Assembly (NCBI RefSeq): GCF_004919045.1
Contig: NZ_SWDW01000016.1
Coordinates: 1-64,000 of the forward strand
Source of the DNA: Sinomonas albida
GTDB lineage: Bacteria; Actinomycetota; Actinomycetes; Actinomycetales; Micrococcaceae
Reading direction: 5' to 3'
DNA length: 64,000 nucleotides
This document shows positions 49,538 to 58,861 of the stretch, piece after piece. The stretch's first letter is position 1, and each line of letters opens with the position of its first letter. The position numbers and the translations under genes were made by a program. The notes beneath the pieces are model-generated. The model worked only from the letters and a program-made list of their open reading frames with translations. It was not told where the DNA came from and made no database searches.

Positions 49538-50713
49538 CTAGTGCTTCAGATCCACCAGCTCCTGCAGCACCTGGTCTGACGTCGTGATGATGCGCGCGTT
49601 CGCCTGGAAGCCGCGCTGCGCGACGATGAGGTTTGTGAACTCCTGCGAGAGGTCCACGTTCGACATCTCCAAGGCCCCGCCCGCAAGCGAGCCGAATCCG
49701 GGGTCCCCAGCCTGCCCGATCTGAGGGGTGCCCGAGTTCGCCGTGGTCGTGTAGTCGGAGTCGCCGGTCTTCTCGAGGCCCGCGGGGTTCGTGAACTTCG
49801 CGAGGGCGATCCGGCCCACGGTCTGCTTGAGGCCGTTGCTGAACGCCCCCACGAGCGAGCCGTCGCCGCCGAGGGTGAAGGATTCGAGCGTTCCGGCGGC
49901 GGAGCCGTTCTGACCCGTGGCCGCGACGGTCGTCATGCCTGCGTAGCCCGTGACCGTGCCGAGGTCCACGGTGATCCCGCCCACCGCGAGCGAGCCCCCG
50001 GACGCGAGCTTCCCGTTCGTGAACGTGAGCGAACCCGCGCCCGCGGCCCCGTTGGCGTCGGCGGCGGAGACGTCCCAGCCGGACGACGAGCGGGTGAACG
50101 TGAGCGCGAGGTTGCGCGGCACGCCGTTGGCGTCGAAGACGCGCAGATCCCGCTCGAGCGCGGTCCCCGAGGCTGCGTCCGAGGGCAGGTTGCCGTCGAC
50201 CGTCGCCGTGGTCGTTGCGACGGCGGCGATCGTCGCCGTCGGCGAAAGCGTGATGTTCCCAACCGGCGAGCCCGTGTTGATGACCCCCGCAGCGTCCGCG
50301 GTCCAGCCTTGGAGGAGGCCGCCGTCGGGCGCTACGAGCCGCCCGGAGGCGTCGAACCCGAAGGAGCCCGCGCGGGTGTAGAGCTGCTGCCCGCCGCGGC
50401 TCGTGATGAAGAAGCCGTCGCCGGAGATCATCATGTCCGTGGCCTTGCCCGTGGACTGTGCCGAACCCTGGTTGAAGTTCGTGGTGACGGCCGCGACCTT
50501 GACCCCGAGACCGATCTGGGCCGGGTTTGTCCCGCCCGTTGTGGCCTGCGGTCCGGAGGCGCCCTGGGTCAGCTGCGAGAGCGTGTCCTCGAACTCGGTC
50601 GACGACCCCTTGAAGCCCACCGTGTTGACGTTGGCGATGTTGTTGCCCGTGACGTCGAGCATGGTCTGGTGGGCGCGCAGGCCGGAGATGCCTGAATAGA
50701 GCGAGCGGAGCAT
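49538..50713 (-). CDS. flgE: Flagellar hook protein FlgE
   Basis: A 391-residue hook subunit. The N-terminal rod/hook signature (MLRSLYSGISGLRAHQTMLDVTGNNIANVNTVGFK), central hook D2-like region, and C-terminal heptad region (ALEMSNVDLSQEFTNLIVAQRGFQANARIITTSDQVLQELV) are intact. It is exported through the flagellar apparatus and polymerises with FlgD as cap. It is the last gene of the flgB operon. In related bacteria flbD follows directly; here a 15.8-kb segment intervenes. Confidence 0.95.
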   Translation of the reverse strand: MLRSLYSGISGLRAHQTMLDVTGNNIANVNTVGFKGSSTEFEDTLSQLTQGASGPQATTGGTNPAQIGLGVKVAAVTTNFNQGSAQSTGKATDMMISGDGFFITSRGGQQLYTRAGSFGFDASGRLVAPDGGLLQGWTADAAGVINTGSPVGNITLSPTATIAAVATTTATVDGNLPSDAASGTALERDLRVFDANGVPRNLALTFTRSSSGWDVSAADANGAAGAGSLTFTNGKLASGGSLAVGGITVDLGTVTGYAGMTTVAATGQNGSAAGTLESFTLGGDGSLVGAFSNGLKQTVGRIALAKFTNPAGLEKTGDSDYTTTANSGTPQIGQAGDPGFGSLAGGALEMSNVDLSQEFTNLIVAQRGFQANARIITTSDQVLQELVDLKH

Positions 50714-50746
50714 GGCACTGCCTTTCGGGTTGTGGGGTTCGGAGGG

Positions 50747-51190
50747 TCAGCCGGTGATTCCGGTGATCGAATTGAGCGGGACGGAGGCGCCGCCTACGGT
50801 GACGGTCGGCGTCGTGCCGTTGTAGGCGACGGAGCTCGCGGTGCCGCTGGCGGCGGTGCCGTCGGCGGCGAGATAGGTGACGGCCTTGCCGATGAGCGCG
50901 GCCGCGGCGGAGCGCTGCTGGACGCTGAGCCCGGAGGTTGTGTCCGACGCGAGCTGTGTGAGCTTCTCCATCATGGCCAGCTGCGTGGTCTGGCTGATCA
51001 TCGCGTTCGTGTCCATGGGCGAGCTCGGGTCCTGGTTCTTGAGCTGCGTGACGAGCAGGTCCATGAAGACGCTCGAGTCCATGGTCTGCTGGGGTGCGCG
51101 CGTGGGTGTCGCGGAGGTCAGGCTCGTCGTGCCGACGGGACTGCTCGCGGCCGTCCCACCGACCGGGCTGCTGACGGGACCAATTGTCAT
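50747..51190 (-). CDS. flgD: Flagellar hook assembly (cap) protein FlgD
   Basis: A 147-residue protein with the FlgD N-terminal core (MDSSVFMDLLVTQLKNQDPSSPMDTNAMISQTTQLAMMEKL). It is short: the usual FlgD tudor and Ig-like domains of about 120 residues are reduced to a 60-residue tail (VTYLAADGTAASGTASSVAYNGTTPTVTVGGASVPL). Short FlgD forms exist in actinobacteria. It caps the growing hook. It precedes flgE by 33 bp. Confidence 0.92.
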   Translation of the reverse strand: MTIGPVSSPVGGTAASSPVGTTSLTSATPTRAPQQTMDSSVFMDLLVTQLKNQDPSSPMDTNAMISQTTQLAMMEKLTQLASDTTSGLSVQQRSAAAALIGKAVTYLAADGTAASGTASSVAYNGTTPTVTVGGASVPLNSITGITG

Positions 51191-51202
51191 AGTTCTGGGC
51201 TC

Positions 51203-52669
51203 CTAGGCGAGGATGTCGAGGCTTGTGTCGATGCCGGACCGGGCGGGCGGGGCCGCGCGGGAAGGCCGCGCGCCGTCGACGCGCGGCGTGCGGGCCGAGC
51301 GGGCGCCGTCGCGGCCCCGGTCGGACCGGCCGCCGTCGGACCGACCGCTGGGGTCTCCGCCGTCGCCCCGCCCGCCGTGGGACTGCGGGGCGCTGCGGCC
51401 TGAGAGGTCCAAAGTTGCCCCCAGCCCGGTGCCGGCGAGGTCCCGCCGGAGGTCCGGAAGCACCGCCTGCACGGCGGCGCGCCCCGCGTCCGACGGCGCA
51501 AAGAGCTCCAACCGCACGCCGTCCGCGCCGATGTGCGCCTGAACCGTCACGGGCCCGAGGTTCTCCGGCGTCACCCGGAGCGTCAGGACGTGTTCCCCCG
51601 GCGCCAAGGTGGCGAGGCCCGCGAGCGGGCGCGCGAATTGCGCGGCGAATCCCGGCGGCGCGGGCGTGGGCCCGGTGGCGGGCTGCGCGGCCGACGGCTG
51701 CGCCATGGAGGCCTGCCCGGGAGCGGCCAGCTCGGAACGGACGACGGCGGCGGCCGCGGCCGTCCCCGCCGAACCGGGCACCCCGGTCGCCTCGCCCAGC
51801 GCATGGCCGGGCCGCGCGCCGACCGGCCTGGTGCCGGCCTCCGGCCCGAACGCCGGCGAGGGCAGGGAAGGCGATCCGGCCACGGCGTACGACGGCGACC
51901 GCGCACCTTCCGCGACTCCCGCCACGGCTGAGCCCGGCGCACCTGGGTCCGGCGCGGCTGAGTCTGGCGTGCCCGTGCGGCGCGCAGCCCGGTTCGGCCC
52001 GGCGACATTCTGCATTGCCCCGTTCGGCCCAGCCCCATTCGGCACACTCGAAGTCTGCACCGCCGAGCCCTGCACCGCGGCCCCGAACGCCGCAGCCACG
52101 GGCTGCGCGGAGACAGCACCCGGGAGCCCACCCCCCAGCGGCGGGCTCCCGAGAGTCGAGGGGGCGGACGGCATCGCGCCCGCCCGAAGGGGCGGCTCGG
52201 GCAGCGCATCGCCCGTGGCCGCAGCGGACGCCGCAGGAGAAATCGCCCCCGGAAGAAGACCCGCTCCCGAGGCCGCGAGAGCGGCGAACGTCGCGGCGGC
52301 CCCGGTCCCGTCGACCGCGATCCCTGCGCCCTGAGACCCGGCCGTCACCGAATCCTGCCCGCCTGCGTCGCCGGGCTTGGAGCCCGCACGGCGAACCCCG
52401 CCGTCGTTGGCCCGGGCCAAGAGCTCGGCCTGGCCAGCCTGCGCGAGCCGGGAAGGCGAGGACGGCGCCGTCGGCGCTGCAGGGGCGTCGCCGTCGTTCT
52501 CACGCGCCCCGGCCTGCGCCCCTCGCCCGGGCTGCAGCGCTGCAAGCGCCGCCGCGAACAGCCCGACCCCGGCGGACGCGTCCGCCGCCCCTCCAGCACG
52601 CCCAGAACTCGACGACGCGGCGCCGGACATCGCGGACCCGGAGGCCGCCCCCGCGAGCGCCCCGCTCAC
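51203..52669 (-). CDS. fliK: Flagellar hook-length control protein FliK
   Basis: A 488-residue protein. Most of it is a disordered Ala/Gly/Pro/Ser-rich ruler region. The C-terminal Flg_hook domain (GEHVLTLRVTPENLGPVTVQAHIGADGVRLELFAPSDAGRAAVQAVLPDLRRDLAGTG, about 360-425) triggers the FlhB specificity switch. A basic Arg/Gly-rich tail of about 60 residues follows. The GTG start overlaps the stop of the upstream muralytic gene (GTGA). The large antisense frame over the same DNA is a composition artefact. Confidence 0.9.
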   Translation of the reverse strand: MSGALAGAASGSAMSGAASSSSGRAGGAADASAGVGLFAAALAALQPGRGAQAGARENDGDAPAAPTAPSSPSRLAQAGQAELLARANDGGVRRAGSKPGDAGGQDSVTAGSQGAGIAVDGTGAAATFAALAASGAGLLPGAISPAASAAATGDALPEPPLRAGAMPSAPSTLGSPPLGGGLPGAVSAQPVAAAFGAAVQGSAVQTSSVPNGAGPNGAMQNVAGPNRAARRTGTPDSAAPDPGAPGSAVAGVAEGARSPSYAVAGSPSLPSPAFGPEAGTRPVGARPGHALGEATGVPGSAGTAAAAAVVRSELAAPGQASMAQPSAAQPATGPTPAPPGFAAQFARPLAGLATLAPGEHVLTLRVTPENLGPVTVQAHIGADGVRLELFAPSDAGRAAVQAVLPDLRRDLAGTGLGATLDLSGRSAPQSHGGRGDGGDPSGRSDGGRSDRGRDGARSARTPRVDGARPSRAAPPARSGIDTSLDILA

Positions 52670-53751
52670 GCCGACCCGCCTTGCGAGAGCGCGGCGACGA
52701 TCTGGCGAGCCTTGGGCTCCCACTTCGCGTACGCGTCGGGGTGTGCGGAGCCTTGGACCGCTTGGTCGGCGGAGGAGACGGACAGGCTCTGCCAGGCGGG
52801 GATGGCGGTGAGCCGGTTGAGGAACATGTCGGTCGACTTCACGGGGTTCATGGCGTCCGCCGCAGTGCCCCACGAGAACTGGCTCCCGTTGACCTGCTGC
52901 TGGAAGAGGCCCACGGAATACCCGTCGGTGCCCACGGCCGACCGGTCCGGGGTGAGCGCCTGCGAGCCCGAGACCTTCGGGTTCCAGTACATGCGCAGCG
53001 AGGACTCCTGGAGCGCGGTGGAGATCGCGTCAACGGCCGCCTGGTCCGGAAGGCCGCGGGCCCGGACCTCCCCGACAATCGCGCGGGCGTAGCCGAGCTG
53101 CGTCGCGTCGAGCGGCGCGGTCCCGGCAGGCGAAGCGAGCCCGGCGCCCGAGGCGGTCGCCTCCGGCACGATCCGTCGGATCCCCGTGAGATGGCCGTAC
53201 TTCTCCCACGCGTCTCGGACCTGGACGGTCTTTCCCGGCTCGGGCGCGTCGATGGCCTTGCCATCGCCGAGGTAGATGGCCACATGCTCGCCGCCGAAGC
53301 TCACGAGCAGGTCCCCCGGCTTCGCGTCGGCGAGCGAGGCAACGGGCGTCCCCTGCGTCATCTGATCACGGACGACGCGCGGGAGCGAGACCCCCAGGTC
53401 CTGGTAGACCCGCTGGACGAACCCCGAGCAGTCCAGTCCTGTGCTGGGATCCGTGCCGCCCCACACGTAGGGCACGCCCACATACTTCTGCGCGTCCGCG
53501 GCGATCTGCCCGCCAGTCGGTGTGCCGGACGGGCTGTCGGGCGAGCCGATGCCGGCCGGATCGCTGGCGGCGGTCGTCGCGAGCATCTGACCGAACAGGC
53601 CCGCTCTGGCCGTAGCGCTCGCCCGCGCAGCGGAGCCGGGTTCCGATGCCCCGGCCACCGCCGACGCGGCGCGCAGTCCGCCCGACGGATCGAACCGGGT
53701 CAGCGTGGACTGGATCTCCTGGACCCGCCCCATGGCGTCGGTGATGCTCAC
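52666..53751 (-). CDS. Flagellar-operon muralytic enzyme: NlpC/P60 peptidase plus lysozyme-like domain
   Basis: A 361-residue protein. Residues about 80-165 are an NlpC/P60 domain with catalytic C108 (LDCSGFVQ) and H156 (GEHVAIYLG). Residues about 215-355 resemble a lytic-transglycosylase-like domain found in actinobacterial secreted proteins, with a candidate catalytic glutamate E249 in ALQESSLR and SVGLFQQQ plus ANPV-like motifs. The N-terminal 75 residues resemble a rod/hook export region, and no Sec signal is seen. Its place between fliJ and fliK suggests it opens peptidoglycan for the rod, replacing FlgJ. Confidence 0.85.
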   Translation of the reverse strand: MSITDAMGRVQEIQSTLTRFDPSGGLRAASAVAGASEPGSAARASATARAGLFGQMLATTAASDPAGIGSPDSPSGTPTGGQIAADAQKYVGVPYVWGGTDPSTGLDCSGFVQRVYQDLGVSLPRVVRDQMTQGTPVASLADAKPGDLLVSFGGEHVAIYLGDGKAIDAPEPGKTVQVRDAWEKYGHLTGIRRIVPEATASGAGLASPAGTAPLDATQLGYARAIVGEVRARGLPDQAAVDAISTALQESSLRMYWNPKVSGSQALTPDRSAVGTDGYSVGLFQQQVNGSQFSWGTAADAMNPVKSTDMFLNRLTAIPAWQSLSVSSADQAVQGSAHPDAYAKWEPKARQIVAALSQGGSA

Positions 53752-54260
53752 GGGCCCACCGCCCGCGACCCGCTGGCCTGCTGCACGCTGGCCTGCTGCA
53801 CGCTGGCTTGCTGCCCGGCCTGCTGCCCCACGGTCTGGGGGCGCCGGGAGGCCCCGCCCGCCGCGGTGCCCAGCTCGTCGAGGACGCCCTGCTCCGCGGC
53901 GAGCTCGGCCGCCGCGACGGCCTCGGAGTGCCGGGCCTCGAGCTTCTCGAGGCCGATCGTCCGGGCGCGGGCGGCGGCGAACTCGACCTGGGCATCCTCA
54001 CGCTCGGATGCGGCGAGCTCGCTGAGCGCGCGCAGGTCGGCGAGCATGCTCATCGACGAGGCACGCGCGGCGGCCACGGCCCGGAGCGCGGCGGAGCTGT
54101 CGACCTCGGACGTGATGCCGTCGGCCTGCTCGCGTGCGGCCTCCTCACGGCCCGCGAGCGCGCGGAAACGCGCATTCACGGCACCGAAGCGCGCGGCGGC
54201 CTGGTCCTGCTCGAGCTGGCGCAGCCGGAGCAGGCCGGCGAGGGGGAACTGGCGGCTCAT
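53748..54260 (-). CDS. fliJ: Flagellar export chaperone FliJ
   Basis: A 170-residue predominantly coiled-coil protein (MSRQFPLAGLLRLRQLEQDQAAARFGAVNARFRALAGREEAAREQAD ...). FliJ binds the centre of the FliI hexamer and activates export. The last 25 residues are a Gln/Ala repeat (QQAGQQASVQQASVQQASG) encoded by short DNA repeats. The ATG overlaps the fliI stop (ATGA), fixing the start; the longer upstream frame was discarded. Confidence 0.88.
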   Translation of the reverse strand: MSRQFPLAGLLRLRQLEQDQAAARFGAVNARFRALAGREEAAREQADGITSEVDSSAALRAVAAARASSMSMLADLRALSELAASEREDAQVEFAAARARTIGLEKLEARHSEAVAAAELAAEQGVLDELGTAAGGASRRPQTVGQQAGQQASVQQASVQQASGSRAVGP

Positions 54261-55568
54261 CGGGCACCTCCGAGAATCGTGGTGAGCCGCGCGAGCTGGG
54301 CCCACGCGACGTCGAGCGGCGTCTGGTCGTCGAGGTGCTGGGAGAGGAACGCGTCGATCTCGCCACGGTGGTCGAGGGCCGCGTCCACGAGCGGATTGCT
54401 GCCGCGCTGGTACGCCCCCACATCGATGAGGTCTTGGGCGGCCTTCCGAGCCGCGAGCACGCGTCGCAGGCTGGCGGCCCACTCGGTGCGCTCGCGCGGA
54501 TTGACCTTCGATGCGACGCGCGAGACGGAGCCGAGCACGTCGATCGGCGGGTAGTGGCCCATGACCGCGAGCTTCCTGTCGAGGACCACGTGACCGTCGA
54601 GGATCGAGCGGGCAGCATCGGCGACCGGCTCGTTGTGGTCGTCGCCGTCGACGAGGACGGTGTAGATGCCCGTCACGGAGCCGGCTTCCGCGGTCCCCGC
54701 GCGCTCGAGGAGCCGCGCGAGCAGGGCAAAGGTCGACGGCGGGTAGCCGCGCGTGGCGGGCGGCTCGCCTGCCGAGAGCCCGATCTCGCGCTGGGCCATG
54801 GCCACACGCGTGAGGGAATCCATCATGAGCAGCACGTGGGCGCCGCGGTCGCGGAACGACTCTGCGATCCGCGTCGCGGTGAACGCCGCGCGGAGGCGCA
54901 TGAGCGCGGGCTCGTCCGAGGTCGAGACCACGACAATCGAGCGGGCTAGGCCCTCGGGGCCCAGATCGTCGTCGAGGAACTCCCGGACCTCGCGGCCGCG
55001 CTCGCCCACGAGCGCGATCACGGAGACCTCAGCCTCGGTCCCTCGGGCGACCATGGACAGGAGCGAGGACTTCCCCACACCCGAACCTGCGAACAGGCCG
55101 AGGCGCTGGCCGCGGCCCACGGTCGTGAGGGTGTCGAGGGCGCGAACTCCGGTCTGCAGGGGCGTGTCGATGCGGGCGCGGTTCATCGCGGGCGGCACGT
55201 CGTGGTCGAGCGGCACCCGCTCAGCGGCTGCAATCGGTCCGCGGCCATCGATCGGGCGCCCCAGCCCGTCGACGACTCGGCCGAACAGCCCGGCGCCGGT
55301 CGGGACGCGGAGCCCCCCCGCGCCGGGCGCGCACCGCATTGCCCGCACGGATCCCGGCCAGCCGCCCCAGCGGCATGCACGTGAGGACGCCCCGCGCCGA
55401 GGCGACGACCTCCGCCTCGGTGACGGCGCCGTCGTCGTTCGTCACGGCCACGAGGTCTCCGACGGCGGACGCGAGCCCGTCGACTTCGAGCCCGAGCCCC
55501 AGGACCGCGGTGACCACCCCGGCGCGCTCGGGGGCGGCAGCATCGAGAGCGGCGGCCAAACCCCTCAT
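54257..55568 (-). CDS. fliI: Flagellum-specific ATPase FliI, reading frame broken by a +1 in a 7-base homopolymer
   Basis: FliI powers loading of export substrates. The ATG at 55568 (overlapping the fliH stop) begins MRGLAAALDAAAPERAG and reads normally to PLGRLAGIRAGNAVRARRGG. The matching continuation, LRVPTGAGLFGRVVDGLG, is in another frame, running to 54257 with Walker A LFAGSGVGKSSLL and Walker B VLLMMDSLTR intact. Removing one base from the seven C at 55313-55319 restores a continuous 436-residue FliI of normal length. As given, the gene encodes a truncated N-terminus plus a 363-codon downstream frame (54257-55348). Sequencing error, true mutation and slippage are all possible. Confidence 0.85.
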
Positions 55569-56197
55569 GCGCCCTCCCCCGCAAGCTCCGCCGCGGCGCG
55601 GGCCAGCGCGGTCCCGATCCGAGCGTCAAGCTCGCCATCGGGGTAGACACTTACGGCATCCCCGCGCCCCAGGGCTGGGTCCGGCACGAGGACGACGGCG
55701 GCCGGGCCCGGGAGGGGACCAGCCGCGGCTTCGAGCAGCGCGAGGTCCGCGGGATGGAGCCGCACGGCGACGACCGCGTCGGCGTCGGGCGCGGAGAGCG
55801 CCCGCTCGAGCGCGGCCCGCGCCGCGGTGGGGGCGTCCGAGAGCTCGCGGCCGATGACGGCCTCGGCGAGCGCGAGGGCCGCGGCGGAGAGCTGGGCGTC
55901 CGCCTCCTCGAGGACGGGCGCGGTGCGCCCGGCGAGCGCGCGGGCGGCTTCGTCGAGGACCGCGAGGGCCCCGCGGAGCTGAACCCGGCTGCGCTCGAGT
56001 TCCTCGGCGTGCTGGGCATCGAGCTGCTCGCGGCGCGCCGCGAGCTCGGCCTCGGCGCGCCGGAGGCCCGCCGCGTAGCCGGCGGCGTGGCCGCGCGTGA
56101 AGCCCTCTGCCTCCCCGGACGGGCTGAGCGCCGGGTAGACGACAGGCCTGGCAGTCACCGCATCAGGAGCGGTCCAGAGGGAAGCGTCAGTAGACAA
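55565..56197 (-). CDS. fliH: Flagellar assembly protein FliH
   Basis: A 210-residue protein with an N-terminal GFTRGHAAGYAAGLRRAEAEL glycine-repeat (GxxxG) helix typical of FliH, a coiled coil, and a C-terminal V-ATPase E-subunit-like domain (VAVRLHPADLALLEAAAGPL ... DGELDARIGTALARAAAEL). It regulates FliI. TTG start at 56197, preceded by GAGGAGG at a 6-nt spacing and overlapping the end of fliG by 11 bp. Confidence 0.87.
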   Translation of the reverse strand: MSTDASLWTAPDAVTARPVVYPALSPSGEAEGFTRGHAAGYAAGLRRAEAELAARREQLDAQHAEELERSRVQLRGALAVLDEAARALAGRTAPVLEEADAQLSAAALALAEAVIGRELSDAPTAARAALERALSAPDADAVVAVRLHPADLALLEAAAGPLPGPAAVVLVPDPALGRGDAVSVYPDGELDARIGTALARAAAELAGEGA

Positions 56198-57236
56198 GGT
56201 CGTCCTCCTCGCCGCGGCGCACCGTGATCGCGCCGCTCGCCTCGAGCTCGCGGATGGCGCGGACGATCGAGGCTCGGGCCTCCTGCACCTCGGACGCGCG
56301 GACCGGGCCCACGGCGGCGATCTCGGACTGGAGGATCTCGCGGTTGCGATCCGAGACGTTGCCGTTGATGGCGTCGAGGACAGGCTGGGCGGCGCCCTTC
56401 ATGGCGCGCGCGAGCACGCCCGCGTCGATCCCGCGCAGGATCTGCTGGACGTCCCGCCGCTCGAGCTTGACGATGTCCGCGAACGTGAGCATCTTCGAGC
56501 GGACCTCCTCGGCGAGCTCTGGATCGCGCTCGTGGAGTCCGTCGAGCACGGCCCGCTCGGTCGAGATGTCCGAGCGGTTGATGATGTCCACGAGCGGCTG
56601 CACGCCGCCGATCACCTCCACCTGCCTGCGGCCTGGCCCGAGCGCGGCACCCGTCCGCGCCTTGAGGCTCTCGGCGACGATGCTCACGGCCTCGGGCGTG
56701 GCCGAGCCCATCGTGGCGAGCGCGTGGGCCACATCGATGGCCTGGGCGCCGCCCAGGCCGGCCATGACGTCGGACGCCTTGTCGGGGCGCAGGTGCGCGA
56801 GGACCAGCGCAATGGTCTCGGGAAGCTCGCCGTCGAGGAGCGTCAGGAGTTGGGACGCGTCCACGCTGTCGAGGAACTCGAACGACTTCCCGGCCATCGT
56901 CGAGGCGAGCCTGTCCAGGACTCCGGCCGCGCGGTCCGGGCCGAACGACGATTCGAGCAGCCCTGCGGCGAGGTCCCGGCCGCCGCGGGTGGTCCGCCGG
57001 CCCGAGACCGCGATCTCGTGGAACTCCGCGATGACCTGCTCCGACACCGCCGCGTCGACACGGCTCAGGCGCACGATCTCCGCGGCGATGTCCTCCGCCT
57101 CTGACTCGCTGAAGTGGCCCATGACCTTCGCCGCGTTCTCGGGGGTCATCTGCATGAGCACGATCGCGACCTTCTGCGTCCCGGTGAGCTGGGGCATCGC
57201 GGCGAGCTGGACTGTCCCGGCAGGCTGCGGGGTCAT
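56187..57236 (-). CDS. fliG: Flagellar motor switch protein FliG
   Basis: A 349-residue three-domain C-ring protein: N-terminal domain binding FliF (LTGTQKVAIVLMQMTPENAAKVMGHFSESEAEDIAAEIVRL), middle ARM domain with the EHPQ-like region (LPETIALVLAHLRPDKASDVMAGL), and a C-terminal torque domain (FADIVKLERRDVQQILRGIDAGVLARAMKG ... RNREILQSEI) with conserved charges for MotA contact. Its ATG overlaps the fliF stop (ATGA). Confidence 0.96.
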   Translation of the reverse strand: MTPQPAGTVQLAAMPQLTGTQKVAIVLMQMTPENAAKVMGHFSESEAEDIAAEIVRLSRVDAAVSEQVIAEFHEIAVSGRRTTRGGRDLAAGLLESSFGPDRAAGVLDRLASTMAGKSFEFLDSVDASQLLTLLDGELPETIALVLAHLRPDKASDVMAGLGGAQAIDVAHALATMGSATPEAVSIVAESLKARTGAALGPGRRQVEVIGGVQPLVDIINRSDISTERAVLDGLHERDPELAEEVRSKMLTFADIVKLERRDVQQILRGIDAGVLARAMKGAAQPVLDAINGNVSDRNREILQSEIAAVGPVRASEVQEARASIVRAIRELEASGAITVRRGEEDDLVY

Positions 57237-58861
57237 ACGCGCTGCCTCTCATCCATGAGGCCGCGAAGGAACTCCGCCGTCTTCTGCGGCTCGATCGCGC
57301 CGAGGCGGTCCACCTGGGCGCGGCGGCGCTCGGCGTCGAGCACGTCGGCGCCCGGGTCCGGAAGCGCGGGAAGCGGCTCCGGCATCGGAAGCGCAACAGT
57401 GGCGGGGGCCTCGAGGATCGCGGGCACCTCGACGTCGTCGAACACGATGTCACCGCCCAAGTCGAGCGGCTCGCGCACCACCATCCGTCGCGAGCGGACC
57501 CAGAGGAGCACCGCGACGAGGAGGATCGCAAGCAGCGCGATGCCAGCCCACATGATGTTGGTCCACATCTGCGCCTGAGCCTTCGCGGCGTCGTCCGCCT
57601 GCTGCTGCGCGAGCGCCGCCTTCGCCTGATCCGCCGCCGCCGTGCTGAAGGGCACCACCTGCATCGACAGGACGTCACCGCGCGCCGAGTTGATGCCCGC
57701 CGCGGCGGAGACGAGCGCGTTGAGGTTCTGGACGTTGAGCCCGTTCGACGCGGCCTGGTTGATCGCGACGGACACCGACTGGCGCTTGAGCGTCCCGGCC
57801 GGGATCGTGCGGTCCTCGGTGACCTTGTTGACGGCGTTGTCCTGCGTGTTGGTCGTCGAATCGTAGTTGCCGTTGCCGGACGGCGAGCTCGTGCTCGTCC
57901 CCGACGGAACCGCAATGTTGTCGGGCCCCAGAACCCCGGAGGTGCCCGCGCCGCCGGTGCCCGCGTACTTCTCCGTCTTGGTCGACTGGCTCAGCGGAGC
58001 CGCGTCCTTGTTGCTCGAGAAGGTCTCCGACTTCTGCTGGGCGGACTGCTGGTCCACCTCGGGAATCACGGCGACCGTCGCGTTCCCCGGCCCGAGCACC
58101 CGGTCGAGCACTGCCTGGACCGCGGCCTGGGTGCGCTGTTGGTAGTCCGTGGCCAGCTTCGAGCCGTTGCCGGAGGTGCCTGCCCCGCCCGCCCCTGCGG
58201 CGGAGAGCACGTTGCCCTGCGAGTCCACCACAGAGACGTTCGCCGGCTTGAGCCCCTGGACGGCAGCCGAGGTCAGATGGACGATCGCGTCCACCTTGTC
58301 GCTCGAGAGCGCCTGGCCGGGCTGCGTCTGGACGAAGACCGAGGCGGTGGGGTCGGCTTGCTGCGACGTGAAGACCGTCTGCGCCGGGATCGCGAGCTGG
58401 ACCGACGCGGTCTTCACGCCGTCGAGGTGGGAGATGGTGGTGCCGAGCTCCCCTTCGATGGCCCGCTTGTACGTGACGTTCTGCTGGAACTCCGAGGACG
58501 TCACGCCCATCTTGTCGAGCAGCGAATACCCCGTCGCCGGGGCGGCCGGGAGGCCCGCCGACGCCGCCTTGAGCCGCTCGTCGTAGACCTTCTCCTGCGG
58601 AACGAGGACCGTCGAACCGCCGTCCGCGAGCTGGTACGGGACGTTGTCCTTGCCGAGCTGCTGCACGACGGCGCTCGCGTCCGTGCTCTGGAGACCCGTG
58701 AAGAGCGGGGCGTAGCTCGGCTTCGTGAGCCACGAGAAGAGCGCGGCGCCGCCCAGCACGAGAACGGCAAGGCCGATGATCGCGACCGTGCGCTGGCCCG
58801 CAGTGAAGCCCTTGACCGTCGCGCCGAGGCGCCTAGCGTACGCGGTGATGAACGGCGGCAT
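57233..58861 (-). CDS. fliF: Flagellar MS-ring protein FliF
   Basis: A 542-residue protein with two membrane helices (about 27-45 and 435-455) flanking the ring-building motifs (YAPLFTGLQSTDASAVVQQLGKDNVPYQLADGGSTVLVPQEKV; GVTSSEFQQNVTYKRAIEGELGTTISHLDGVKTASVQLAIP). The last 30 residues form the FliG-binding helix (AQVDRLGAIEPQKTAEFLRGLMDERQRV). It is the assembly base of the flagellum. Its start overlaps the fliE stop (TGATG). Confidence 0.96.
   Translation of the reverse strand: MPPFITAYARRLGATVKGFTAGQRTVAIIGLAVLVLGGAALFSWLTKPSYAPLFTGLQSTDASAVVQQLGKDNVPYQLADGGSTVLVPQEKVYDERLKAASAGLPAAPATGYSLLDKMGVTSSEFQQNVTYKRAIEGELGTTISHLDGVKTASVQLAIPAQTVFTSQQADPTASVFVQTQPGQALSSDKVDAIVHLTSAAVQGLKPANVSVVDSQGNVLSAAGAGGAGTSGNGSKLATDYQQRTQAAVQAVLDRVLGPGNATVAVIPEVDQQSAQQKSETFSSNKDAAPLSQSTKTEKYAGTGGAGTSGVLGPDNIAVPSGTSTSSPSGNGNYDSTTNTQDNAVNKVTEDRTIPAGTLKRQSVSVAINQAASNGLNVQNLNALVSAAAGINSARGDVLSMQVVPFSTAAADQAKAALAQQQADDAAKAQAQMWTNIMWAGIALLAILLVAVLLWVRSRRMVVREPLDLGGDIVFDDVEVPAILEAPATVALPMPEPLPALPDPGADVLDAERRRAQVDRLGAIEPQKTAEFLRGLMDERQRV

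Noticed and set aside
51223-54285. 1020-codon plus-strand frame across fliK, the muralytic gene and fliJ
   Set aside because: Antisense, Arg/Pro-rich, no domain; the minus-strand genes have clear flagellar domains and overlapping start/stop codons.
55221-55568. A separate 115-aa gene at the fliI N-terminus
   Set aside because: Its first 80 residues are the FliI beta-barrel domain and the remainder is out-of-frame noise. It is the 5' part of frameshifted fliI, not an independent gene.
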